The notes beneath the pieces were generated by a model. It was given only the letters and a program-made list of their open reading frames with translations. It searched no databases and was not told where the DNA came from. Made by a program: the position numbers and the translations under genes. A stretch of DNA of 29,341 nucleotides from CAZNEZ01 sp964572475 (GTDB lineage: Bacteria; Bacillota; Clostridia; Lachnospirales; Lachnospiraceae): NCBI GenBank assembly GCA_964572475.1, contig CAZNEZ010000027.1, positions 1 through 29,341 on the forward strand, given 5' to 3'. Position 1 is the first letter of the stretch. The number at the start of each line of letters is the position of its first letter. Of the stretch, positions 15,524 to 23,740 are shown in pieces.

Positions 15524-16537
15524 CTACTCTTTACCTGGATTATATACTGATAATTCAGTACCATCTATCGGCATTCTTAATAACACTTCTTCGCTATTAG
15601 ATATCTTATAGACAAATATGTACTTAGATGTGATATTAATATTGCAAAAATCTCCATCTGCAATGGTCATCTTATTGCTTCCATTAGTATTGACTCTGCA
15701 GAATTTGTGTTCAGTTTCGTTATTTTCTGCTTGAAAGAATATCTCATTATTACCTATATTATAATTAATAACCTTATCCTCTGAGTCTATGACTTCGATG
15801 CTCTCATCTGATAATTTCATTCTGGTAAGCGCTCTATTATTATCTAAATCAATATAATATATGTATCCATTATATATATTAGGAAGATAGTAATTTCCTT
15901 CCTTATATGTACTTACCTGTTCAGTATCTACATCATATTTCATAAGATTATGGGAATCATATATATCTGCAAAATACATCGTTTTGCCTAAAGAGCATGC
16001 AGGTAAGAAACCTGTCTGATTAATTATTCTATTATCATTGCCTCGGATACTTACCTTACTAAAATTAAATATGTTCTGCTCACTATAATTTTGATAGTAC
16101 ACATTGTTGCCTAACATATATATGCCACCAATAATGCCGTTATATATAGTATATGCCCTGCTTCCATTAGTTTTTATTCTATATATTCCATACAGACTGC
16201 TTCTAAAAACTACTTCAACACCCTTTTCAAAATTAAATCTCGCATAATAAATATAGTCTCCACACACATTTATCTGTGATACCTTATCAGTACATAGCTT
16301 TTCTAAATTATTACATTCTGAATCCATTTTATACAATGTATTCTTATCGTCAGGATTAGAAAAATAGATATAACCATCTGCTTCACAAAATAATCCATTA
16401 TTATATAGATTACCTGTTGTATTACCAGTTGCCGTTTCATTATTATCTGGAATTTTAGAGTTAATCCCTATAATTATACAGATTATAACTATTAGCACTA
16501 CTATTCCAGCTAAAATAATTATTATCTTCTTTTTCAT
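15524..16537 (-). CDS. Membrane-anchored DUF5050-like beta-propeller protein
   Basis: I choose the ATG at 16537 (337 residues) because GGAG is six bases upstream; the ATG at 16549 overlaps that SD. The N-terminus MKKKIIIILAGIVVLIVIICIIIGI is a single membrane anchor or uncleaved signal. The outside part is a series of repeats with aromatic motifs such as NGLFCEADGYIYFSN, ICGDYIYYARF-type, GNNVYYQNYSE, GKTMYFADIYD, YNGYIYYIDLD and GNNEIFFQAEN, i.e. the propeller blades of DUF5050-like (LDL-receptor YWTD-resembling) proteins common in Clostridia. Function unknown; surface sensing or binding is a guess. It lies about 30 bases behind folP on the same strand although nothing links it to folate. 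Confidence 0.75.
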   Translation of the reverse strand: MKKKIIIILAGIVVLIVIICIIIGINSKIPDNNETATGNTTGNLYNNGLFCEADGYIYFSNPDDKNTLYKMDSECNNLEKLCTDKVSQINVCGDYIYYARFNFEKGVEVVFRSSLYGIYRIKTNGSRAYTIYNGIIGGIYMLGNNVYYQNYSEQNIFNFSKVSIRGNDNRIINQTGFLPACSLGKTMYFADIYDSHNLMKYDVDTEQVSTYKEGNYYLPNIYNGYIYYIDLDNNRALTRMKLSDESIEVIDSEDKVINYNIGNNEIFFQAENNETEHKFCRVNTNGSNKMTIADGDFCNINITSKYIFVYKISNSEEVLLRMPIDGTELSVYNPGKE

Positions 16538-16567
16538 AAAATTCTCCATTTCTACTACAACAATTCA

Positions 16568-17389
16568 CTAAATACACGTACTCTTCAGGATAGCTTCTGT
16601 CATAAGTACTGCCCTTTTATTCTCTTTTACATCATGGACTCTGATAAATGAACAGCCCTTCATCATACCAATTACAGTAGTAGCTATTGTTCCTTCAACC
16701 CTCTCACCTGCTGGTAAATCAAGTGTCAAGCCTATCATAGATTTTCTAGAAGTTCCAAGCAGAATAGGATATGACAACTCATGTAATTGTTCAATATTAT
16801 TCATGACTATAAGATTCTCTTTATAAGATTTGGCAAAACCAATTCCAGGATCAAGAATAATATTTTCCTCTGCAATCCCAGCATTTATGGCAATATCAAT
16901 ACTTTCTTTAAGGTCCTTTTTCATATCTTCCATTATATTAGAATAAGATTTTGCACCTTCTTTTCTATTATGCATTAGGCAACATGGTACAGCATATTCA
17001 GCTATAACCTTTGCCATATTTTTATCATACTTAAGTCCCCATATATCATTCACCAAATCAGCCCCTGCATCCAATGCTGCTTTAGCCACAGCGCTCTTAT
17101 AAGTATCGATGGATACTGGAATGTCAAATTCCTGCTTTATCATCTCAATTACAGGTATTACTCTGCTAATCTCTTCATCTTGTGTGAGCAATGTATATCC
17201 TGGTCTTATAGACTCTCCGCCTACATCAATAATATCTGCGCCATCATCAATCATCTGTCTTATATGCTCTCTGGCACTATCAATTGTATTCCATCTTCCC
17301 CCATCCGAAAATGAGTCTGGAGTAATGTTAAGTATTCCCATCACATACGTTTTATTATGAATATCAAATTCATTATCACCAATATACAT
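16568..17389 (-). CDS. folP: Dihydropteroate synthase
   Basis: The 273-residue TIM-barrel enzyme condenses hydroxymethyl-dihydropterin diphosphate with p-aminobenzoate and is the sulfonamide target. Signatures: VMGILNITPDSFSDGGRW, ADIIDVGGESIRPGYT, VSIDTYKSAVAKAAL, DLVNDIWGL, LMHNR, ILDPGIGFAKSYKENL, ILLGTSRKSMIG and the C-terminal FIRVHDVKEN. Loop 2 reads GGESIRPG where GGESTRPG is the common form; I note this as a variant and claim no resistance. SD GGAGG precedes the ATG. folE ends 62 bases upstream and the DUF5050 gene begins about 30 bases downstream, all in one direction. Confidence 0.96.
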   Translation of the reverse strand: MYIGDNEFDIHNKTYVMGILNITPDSFSDGGRWNTIDSAREHIRQMIDDGADIIDVGGESIRPGYTLLTQDEEISRVIPVIEMIKQEFDIPVSIDTYKSAVAKAALDAGADLVNDIWGLKYDKNMAKVIAEYAVPCCLMHNRKEGAKSYSNIMEDMKKDLKESIDIAINAGIAEENIILDPGIGFAKSYKENLIVMNNIEQLHELSYPILLGTSRKSMIGLTLDLPAGERVEGTIATTVIGMMKGCSFIRVHDVKENKRAVLMTEAILKSTCI

Positions 17390-17451
17390 TTTGCCTCCAT
17401 TCTATAATTACTTTTATGTTGTGTATCATAACATTCATTATTGTATACGAA

Positions 17452-18006
17452 TTACTTTACTGCCATAAAAAACCTGTTTCTTAATTCTTCACTGTCTTCA
17501 AATACACCTTTACTTATCATTGTAACTGTCTTACTTCCTGGTTTTTTGATTCCTCTCATTGTCATACACATATGTTCAGCCTCAATCATAACAATAACTC
17601 CTTTAGGACTTAAATAATCCATAATTGCTGTCGCAATCTGCTCTGTCATCTGTTCTTGAATCTGAGGTCTTCTTGCATATACTTCAACTGTTCTTGGAAT
17701 CTTACTAAGTCCTACAACCTTACCATCTGGTACATAGGCTACATGTGCAACTCCATAAAAAGGAAGGAGATGATGTTCACATGTAGAGTAAAAGGTTATA
17801 TCCTTTTCTACAACCATATCACTTGTTTTAACGCTAAATGTCTTAGACAGATGTTCCTTTGGGTCCACCTCTAATCCACCATATATTTCTTCACACATTC
17901 TGGCCACTCTGGCTGGTGTCTCAGCTAAGCCTTCTCTATTAATATCTTCTCCAATGCCTTCTAACATAAGCTTTACGGCTTGTTCTATCTTAACTTTATC
18001 TATCAT
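17452..18006 (-). CDS. folE: GTP cyclohydrolase I
   Basis: At 184 residues this is the usual type I enzyme, turning GTP into dihydroneopterin triphosphate, the first step of the pterin branch. Visible motifs: EGLAETPARVARMCEEIYGG, the zinc and active-site region FYSTCEHHLLPFYGVAHVAYVPDGKVVGLSK, YARRPQIQEQMTEQIA, and EAEHMCMTMRGIKKPGSKTVT with the second zinc cysteine. The start overlaps the end of folC by 11 bases, showing translational coupling. It belongs to the minus-strand folate operon. Confidence 0.96.
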   Translation of the reverse strand: MIDKVKIEQAVKLMLEGIGEDINREGLAETPARVARMCEEIYGGLEVDPKEHLSKTFSVKTSDMVVEKDITFYSTCEHHLLPFYGVAHVAYVPDGKVVGLSKIPRTVEVYARRPQIQEQMTEQIATAIMDYLSPKGVIVMIEAEHMCMTMRGIKKPGSKTVTMISKGVFEDSEELRNRFFMAVK

Positions 18007-19324
18007 GACTGCTCCTATCTGTTTGGTGCTTCGTAACTATCTTGTATAACTCTCCAAGATATGAAAGTGAGCCAAATGCTATTATCACTGATTCATCATC
18101 TGCTTCATTATATGCAAAATCAACAGATTTTTCAAGACTTGCAGCACATATTACATTATTATTAAACTTTTTAACAGTATCATATAGTGTTTTCCCACTT
18201 AATGCCCTTGTATTCTCAGGTGGCGTAACTGTTATTATCGTTCTTGCTTTGCCTGCTATCATAGATAGCTCTGTCTTATAGTCTTTATCGGCAAGAACAC
18301 CAATAATAAATATAATATCTTTTCCTTTTAGGTACTGATTAATTGTATCACTAAGCTCTGATACTGCTCCAGGATTATGTGCTCCATCAATATAGAACCT
18401 TGCTCCACTTTGTGTAATTCTTTGAAATCTTCCGTTCCATATAGTATCTCTTAAACCATCATAAATATCTGATGCGTTTATCTTATAGCCCTGTCTAACT
18501 AATGCCTCTACAGTTTCAATTGCTGTGGCTGCATTCTTAATCTGAAATGTACCCAGAAGTTTTAATTTAATACCATTATAAATATTACCATGACGGCTTA
18601 TATACGAAAAGCTCTGTTCCTGCTCATCATTCTTTTTAAGAAGAATAGATTCCAGATTGGTAATTGTAATTTCTGCTTTTTCTAAATCCGCCTTTTCTTT
18701 TATTACTCTAAGTATTGCTTTATCCTGTTCATAAACTACAACTGGACAATCTTTCTTTATAATTCCTGCCTTTGCTGCTGCTATCTTCTCAATGTTGTCA
18801 CCTAAAAACTGCATATGGTCCATACTAATTGATGTAATTACACTACATACAACACTTTTATTCACATTAGTAGCATCCTCAATCCCACCTAATCCCGTCT
18901 CAATAACTGAAATATCACAATTCTCTTCATAAAATGTCAGATATGCCATCGCAGTTTCTATCTCAAATGATGTTGGATGATTAAACCCATCAGCAAGCAT
19001 TGCCGTTACAGCTTCCATAACAGTTGTAGCAATTCTGGCAAATGTTATCTCTTCTATATTCTTATTATCAATCTGAATCTTCTCTAAATATTCAAATACA
19101 ACTGGCGAACAGTATCTTCCTACTTTATATCCTGCACATTTTAGTATAGTAGAAATGTAGGCAAGGGTAGACCCCTTGCCATTAGTTCCTGCTATATGAA
19201 TAATCTTAATTTTATTCTCTGGATTGCCTAATCTTCTAAGCAATTCCTTTATATTCGACAGACCCAGCACGCTTCCGTACTTATTGGAATCTGCTATGTA
19301 TTCTACAGCTTCTTTATAGTTCAT
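17996..19324 (-). CDS. folC: Folylpolyglutamate synthase / dihydrofolate synthase
   Basis: The 442-residue Mur-ligase-like enzyme adds glutamate to dihydropteroate and folates. It carries the ATP loop IHIAGTNGKGSTLAY, RYCSPVVFEYLEKIQID, ISVIETGLGGIEDATNV, SVITSISMDHMQFLGDNIEKIAAAKAGIIK, and the C-terminal domain start RFYIDGAHNPGAVSEL with IFIIGVLADKDY. In the usual GLGGRxDATN motif the arginine is isoleucine here, a difference worth noting but not evidence of inactivity. The gene starts 10 bases after the lactonase-like gene and overlaps folE at its end, so it sits inside a tight operon. Confidence 0.93.
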   Translation of the reverse strand: MNYKEAVEYIADSNKYGSVLGLSNIKELLRRLGNPENKIKIIHIAGTNGKGSTLAYISTILKCAGYKVGRYCSPVVFEYLEKIQIDNKNIEEITFARIATTVMEAVTAMLADGFNHPTSFEIETAMAYLTFYEENCDISVIETGLGGIEDATNVNKSVVCSVITSISMDHMQFLGDNIEKIAAAKAGIIKKDCPVVVYEQDKAILRVIKEKADLEKAEITITNLESILLKKNDEQEQSFSYISRHGNIYNGIKLKLLGTFQIKNAATAIETVEALVRQGYKINASDIYDGLRDTIWNGRFQRITQSGARFYIDGAHNPGAVSELSDTINQYLKGKDIIFIIGVLADKDYKTELSMIAGKARTIITVTPPENTRALSGKTLYDTVKKFNNNVICAASLEKSVDFAYNEADDESVIIAFGSLSYLGELYKIVTKHQTDRSSHDR

Positions 19325-19334
19325 TAGAATAGCC

Positions 19335-20384
19335 CTATAGCTTTTTAATTAATGCACAGTTTGGTGTCTCACTCTTAACTGGCTTACCATGCATAATAAG
19401 AAGTCCTTTTTCATAATCTATTGCAAAAAATGTTATCTCTCCTGTATCATGATTAGCAACTCCAAGATGCTTGGCATCAGGGAATAACACAAGATCCTTT
19501 GGATAATCTCCACTTATTGGAAGTACTGATAATTGAGTAAGCTTACCTGTACTCTCATCTCTCTTAAAGAAAGCAACACTATTATCTCCTGCATTAGAAC
19601 AGAAGATGTATTTACCATCTGGTGATATCATAACCGAAGCTACTGCACTCTTATCATTAAACTTTTTGCCAAGAGTACTAACTTTCTCAATAAGTTCAAA
19701 GTTAGGTGTTCCGTCATCACTATTATAACTGTATACCTCAATAATATTCCTAAGCTGACATATAAGATAAGCATATTTACCATCTGGACTGAATACCATA
19801 TGTCTTGGAGCTGATTCAAGTTCACATCTTAATATATCAACAAGCTTAATTTTACCATTAACATAATCAAATCCATATAATTTAACCTGGTCAATTCCCA
19901 CATCACAAGCAACTAAAAACTTCTGGTCTGGAGTAAGTCTAGCACAGGTAATATGAGGTCTAAAGTTCCTCTCTGCAATACTTCCCATTCCTTTGTGAAA
20001 TACCTCAGATGTAAGTTCGCCCACGCTTCCGTCTTCATTGACACGAACTACAGAAACTTTACCATCATGGTACCCTGCTGTAAATATATATCTATCCTGC
20101 TTGTCCATTGAAATATGGCACGCTCTCATTCCATTAATCGAACCTGTATTAATATATAAAAGATCTCCATTCTCAAGAATCTGATATGAATTAATGCCTA
20201 AATCTGATACAGAATATAAGAACTTTCCATTATGCGCAATACACATATAAGATGGATTATCTACCTCAACTTCATTCCTTGGTGACATTGTTCCATTCTC
20301 TGCATCAACATCACATACAAGTATTCCTTTGCTCTTCCCATGTGTATATGAACTAATGTAACCAACATATTTATCGCTATTCAT
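19335..20384 (-). CDS. Lactonase-family seven-bladed beta-propeller (6-phosphogluconolactonase-like)
   Basis: This 349-residue soluble protein has the repeated propeller pattern of the YbhE/Pgl lactonase family: YVGYISSYTHGKSKGI at the start, DNPSYMCIAHNGKFLYSVSD, HISMDKQDRYIFTAGYHDGKVSV, RPHITCARLTPDQKFLVACDVGIDQVKLY, SAPRHMVFSPDGKYAYLICQL, VASVMISPDGKYIFCSNAGDNSVAFF and GDYPKDLVLFPDAKHLGVANHDTGEITFF. Family members hydrolyse 6-phosphogluconolactone, but many annotated ones are untested, so activity is an assumption. SD AAGGAGG is strong. It leads the operon that continues into folC, folE and folP, which is not explained by its expected reaction unless linked through NADPH supply. Confidence 0.85.
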   Translation of the reverse strand: MNSDKYVGYISSYTHGKSKGILVCDVDAENGTMSPRNEVEVDNPSYMCIAHNGKFLYSVSDLGINSYQILENGDLLYINTGSINGMRACHISMDKQDRYIFTAGYHDGKVSVVRVNEDGSVGELTSEVFHKGMGSIAERNFRPHITCARLTPDQKFLVACDVGIDQVKLYGFDYVNGKIKLVDILRCELESAPRHMVFSPDGKYAYLICQLRNIIEVYSYNSDDGTPNFELIEKVSTLGKKFNDKSAVASVMISPDGKYIFCSNAGDNSVAFFKRDESTGKLTQLSVLPISGDYPKDLVLFPDAKHLGVANHDTGEITFFAIDYEKGLLIMHGKPVKSETPNCALIKKL

Positions 20385-20418
20385 CTATGTTTCCTCCTTA
20401 TAATAATGTCTAAGAATT

Positions 20419-20475
20419 TTGACATCATTGTATCATAAATATTACATAAAATCTACCACTTGACACAATGTATCA
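20419..20475 (-). promoter_or_regulatory. Extended -10 promoter and paired near-palindromes ahead of the lactonase-fol operon
   Basis: On the minus strand an extended -10 (TGA-TACAAT, core at 20432-20427) lies about 45 bases before the first gene. It sits inside the near-palindrome ttgacatcattgtatca (20419-20435), and a second, very similar element, ttgacacaatgtatca, lies at 20460-20475, 41 bases upstream (about four helical turns). The pair looks like a double operator. The regulator is unknown. Confidence 0.45.
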
Positions 20476-20476
20476 A
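20460..20476 (-). terminator. Possible weak terminator after the GH51-GH43 gene
   Basis: TTGATACATTGTGTCAA folds as a 7-bp stem with one G-U pair and a 3-base loop, 31 bases before the first lactonase promoter elements, followed by only a short ATTTT. It coincides with the upstream near-palindrome, so it may be an operator and no terminator at all. Confidence 0.25.
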
Positions 20477-20491
20477 AATAAGTACTCTTAT

Positions 20492-23400
20492 CTATTTAGG
20501 ATTCACTTTAGTGATTAAACCAGTATTTACATCAAAATATAATCTGTCTATACAGACTTCTCTATGAAATCCGAAACCACTATCATATTGGTGAAGTGGT
20601 GTAACAAATCTATGATACGCAATATAATATTCATCTCTGTCCTCTTTCTTGAATATAGAATGATGTCCTGTTCCTAAAATATCATTATCTACATCCTTTT
20701 CGAGGATACTTCCTTTATATTCAATTGGTCCATATAAATTATCCGATACTCCATAATTAATATGATAATTCTCACTTCCAGTATCATCACAAGACCATGT
20801 AAAATGATAAATTCCATCATGTTTTAGAACATTTATTGATTCTCTAAAGTCAAATGTACCTTCAATATTCTTCATCGTTCCACAAACAATACTTTTCATA
20901 TCTTTTGATAATTCAGCTATAGCTGCACAATTATCTGAACCATTACCAAATAAAATATATGATTTGCCATCTTCTGTATACACCGAAGGATCAATTGTCT
21001 GACCCATGTGAATATCCTTACACATCTCTGGAACAAGTAATGGTTCATCATCTGCTATAAATGGACCTACAGGACTTTCTGAAACTGCAACACCAATACA
21101 CGAAGCGCCATCTTTTCTCTTCGCACAGAAATAATAATAAAATTTATTATTTTTCTTTTCTATACATGGAGCCCAAGCACTTCCAATAGCCCATGGCACC
21201 TGTTCTGAGGCAACATCAACGATTATGCCTTCGTCCACCCAGCTTATCATATCTTCTGATGAGAAGGCATGGAATTTTGTTCCTGACCAACCCTCAAATC
21301 CATCAGTTGTTGGATAAATATAATATCTTCCATCAAACTCATGAATATCTGGATCAGCATATTGTCCTTCAATTACAGGATTAGCACTTATAGTTTTCCT
21401 AATTCTAAGAATTGATAATGAATCTTTCTTAAATGTATATTCGCATCCATTATTAACTCCAATAGTTCTAACTTTTCGTGGTGAAACCTGAGTAGGATTA
21501 TCAAAACTATTCTCATCATCTCTCTCAAATCCCTCTAAAATACTAGCATCTATAATAAGTTTCTCATCTGCTGTAATTCCATCAATGTCTATAGTAGTTA
21601 CTATATCTTCTCCTGATATATTAACTGCTTTAACTATAATATCGCCTGAACTTCTCTCAACTGCTGCCGTAAAATAAAGTTTCTCTGGTGCAGCAATTCT
21701 AGACTCTGTATCATCTATGAGCTTTCCATCTACAAAGGTAGTGATTTTTCTTTCATTTACCTCAATCTTAAGTTCATAAGGAACTCTTTGTTCTACTGTA
21801 AATAAATTCTGTGTCAGACAAATATTTTTACCATTAATATTCTCACATACAGTAGAATCCTGATTCTGCCATCCACCTAATTCCCAGAAATGTCTGTCCT
21901 CATCACTGGTATAAGCAAAATCAATCATAAACCCTTTAGGGCCTTCTAATTTAGTCGCTTTCATAATAATTCTATAATTTTTAAATGGAACGTAACCAAT
22001 AATCCTCTTATTATCATCATTTTTAAGTATAACATCTTCTGGAATGATAACAGCATCACTATCCATATCTTCAATTCTAATATCAGTATATGCTGTAACA
22101 TTATCAACGCAAGCAAGCGCTACCTGACCATTAATAGGACTTTCTTCTTTAACTATCTGCTCATGCAATTCATCGCATTCAACAGCGATAGTCACATCAC
22201 CCTGATTCTCCATAAACATCTTTTGAACGTAATAGTTAGGAGTTCCAAATGCCTCTCTATTATTAAACCAAATCATATCTGGCTTCCAATTTGTATAATT
22301 AACATTGCAAAGCATTGGAGCATAACATGCCAATCCTACTTTATCAGCATTATTCTCCATTCCTATCATATAAGAAGCCTCTACAAGTGCATTATAAAAA
22401 GTATTTCCCCATGAAGCATATTCTCCTAAAAATACCTTTGGTCCATTAGCATCATAAGAATCATATCTATGATGATTAGCAATAAACCATTCTGGTGCCT
22501 GATAATAATGCTCATCTACAAAATCAGAATTATTTTCTTTTGCAGAGTTCCAACCTCTATCGAATTCTCCACCTGAAGAAAATGGGCCACTTGAATTAAT
22601 AAGCTTAATATCTGGATAAATATCTTTAATTGCTTTATGGAATGCCGCATATCTCTCTGGGAACGCCTCTCCTACCTCTTCATTTCCAATTCCAAGGTAT
22701 TCAAGATTAAATGGCTCGTTATGTCCTAATTCTGCTCTAATCTTTCCCCACTTGCTGGTAGAATCGCCGTTAGCGAACTCAATAAGGTCAAGTGCATCAT
22801 CAATCCAAGGCTGCAATTCATTCATTGGACATATTCTTTTGTGGTGTGGATCATATCCTGCTGGAAGTACTGGGAGTGGTTTAGCTCCTATGTCTTCACA
22901 GAATCTAAAATACTCAAAATAACCTATTCCAAGTGTTTGATTGTATCCCCAGTTGTTCCTTCTTGAGCCTCTGTTAGTAAGTTCTCCAATTGTATTCTTC
23001 CAACGATATAAAGAATTTCTATCCTCTTCATTAAGTGAACCATCATGTACAAGACAACCACCAGGGAACCTCATAAATTTGGGCTTCATATCACTTAAAA
23101 GTGTAGCAATATCCTTTCTCATTCCATTTGGTCTATTCATAAATGTATCCTCTGGAAATACAGATACATAATCTAAGTAAAGCTTTCCAACACCTGTAGC
23201 TGTAATTTCAAGATAACCATTAGTTATGCTATTATCTGCAGTTATAACATTCTCAATCTTAGTCCACTCGTTACCTGCCGTAAATGTACCTTCAATAGCT
23301 GATTGTGTTAATGTTTTTACTTTATACTCAATTCTTAACTCGCCTTCTACCCTTGCATAACAGCTAAACTTGTATTGTTTTCCCTCATCTAATACCATTC

Positions 23401-23722
23401 CACCTGCAAAGCCTTCATTCACTATTCCGCTCTTTCCATCTACCGTTATTACTGCATAATGTGGATTTTTCTTATTATATGGTCTAGATGATTCAATACT
23501 GACTGTCTCATCTATAGTCTCACTATTGAGTGATTTCCACGCTGTTGTGTAAGTATAAGAAGAATTGTCAATCTCACAGAATTCAAACTCTTTATTTCTA
23601 ACTAGTTCAGGATAGAGTCCTCCATCTGCTGCATGATTGAGATCTTCAAAGAATATTCCATAGAAATCATTCAATTCATTTAACTGTGTCTGTGGTCTTA
23701 CTTTAATAGTATTAGTGCTCAT
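20492..23722 (-). CDS. Intracellular GH51-GH43 fusion, arabinofuranosidase / arabinoxylan-type glycosidase
   Basis: The 1076-residue protein joins two glycosidase families. Residues 1-570 are GH51-like: DFYGIFFEDLNHAADGGLYPELVRNK at the start, a CBM4/9-like insert (about 55-190), acid/base Glu348 in GIGNEEVG and nucleophile Glu434 in FLGEYASWGN. About 580-770 is a C-terminal strand domain with a LamG-like look (VPYELKIEVNERKITTFVDGKLIDD). Residues 780-1076 are GH43: base Asp790 in QYADPDI, Asp911 in QTIDPSV, acid Glu961 in FRESINVLKHDG. All expected catalytic residues are present. No signal peptide is seen, so it should trim imported arabinoxylan or arabinan oligosaccharides in the cytoplasm. 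SD GGGAGAAG precedes the ATG, which lies 18 bases after the parC stop. Confidence 0.93.
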   Translation of the reverse strand: MSTNTIKVRPQTQLNELNDFYGIFFEDLNHAADGGLYPELVRNKEFEFCEIDNSSYTYTTAWKSLNSETIDETVSIESSRPYNKKNPHYAVITVDGKSGIVNEGFAGGMVLDEGKQYKFSCYARVEGELRIEYKVKTLTQSAIEGTFTAGNEWTKIENVITADNSITNGYLEITATGVGKLYLDYVSVFPEDTFMNRPNGMRKDIATLLSDMKPKFMRFPGGCLVHDGSLNEEDRNSLYRWKNTIGELTNRGSRRNNWGYNQTLGIGYFEYFRFCEDIGAKPLPVLPAGYDPHHKRICPMNELQPWIDDALDLIEFANGDSTSKWGKIRAELGHNEPFNLEYLGIGNEEVGEAFPERYAAFHKAIKDIYPDIKLINSSGPFSSGGEFDRGWNSAKENNSDFVDEHYYQAPEWFIANHHRYDSYDANGPKVFLGEYASWGNTFYNALVEASYMIGMENNADKVGLACYAPMLCNVNYTNWKPDMIWFNNREAFGTPNYYVQKMFMENQGDVTIAVECDELHEQIVKEESPINGQVALACVDNVTAYTDIRIEDMDSDAVIIPEDVILKNDDNKRIIGYVPFKNYRIIMKATKLEGPKGFMIDFAYTSDEDRHFWELGGWQNQDSTVCENINGKNICLTQNLFTVEQRVPYELKIEVNERKITTFVDGKLIDDTESRIAAPEKLYFTAAVERSSGDIIVKAVNISGEDIVTTIDIDGITADEKLIIDASILEGFERDDENSFDNPTQVSPRKVRTIGVNNGCEYTFKKDSLSILRIRKTISANPVIEGQYADPDIHEFDGRYYIYPTTDGFEGWSGTKFHAFSSEDMISWVDEGIIVDVASEQVPWAIGSAWAPCIEKKNNKFYYYFCAKRKDGASCIGVAVSESPVGPFIADDEPLLVPEMCKDIHMGQTIDPSVYTEDGKSYILFGNGSDNCAAIAELSKDMKSIVCGTMKNIEGTFDFRESINVLKHDGIYHFTWSCDDTGSENYHINYGVSDNLYGPIEYKGSILEKDVDNDILGTGHHSIFKKEDRDEYYIAYHRFVTPLHQYDSGFGFHREVCIDRLYFDVNTGLITKVNPK

Positions 23723-23740
23723 ACGCTTCTCCCAACCGGA

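Noticed and set aside
16568..17389. Sulfonamide-resistant folP because of GGESIRPG
   Set aside because: A single Ile in loop 2 is not known to me as a resistance marker and may be natural variation in the lineage.
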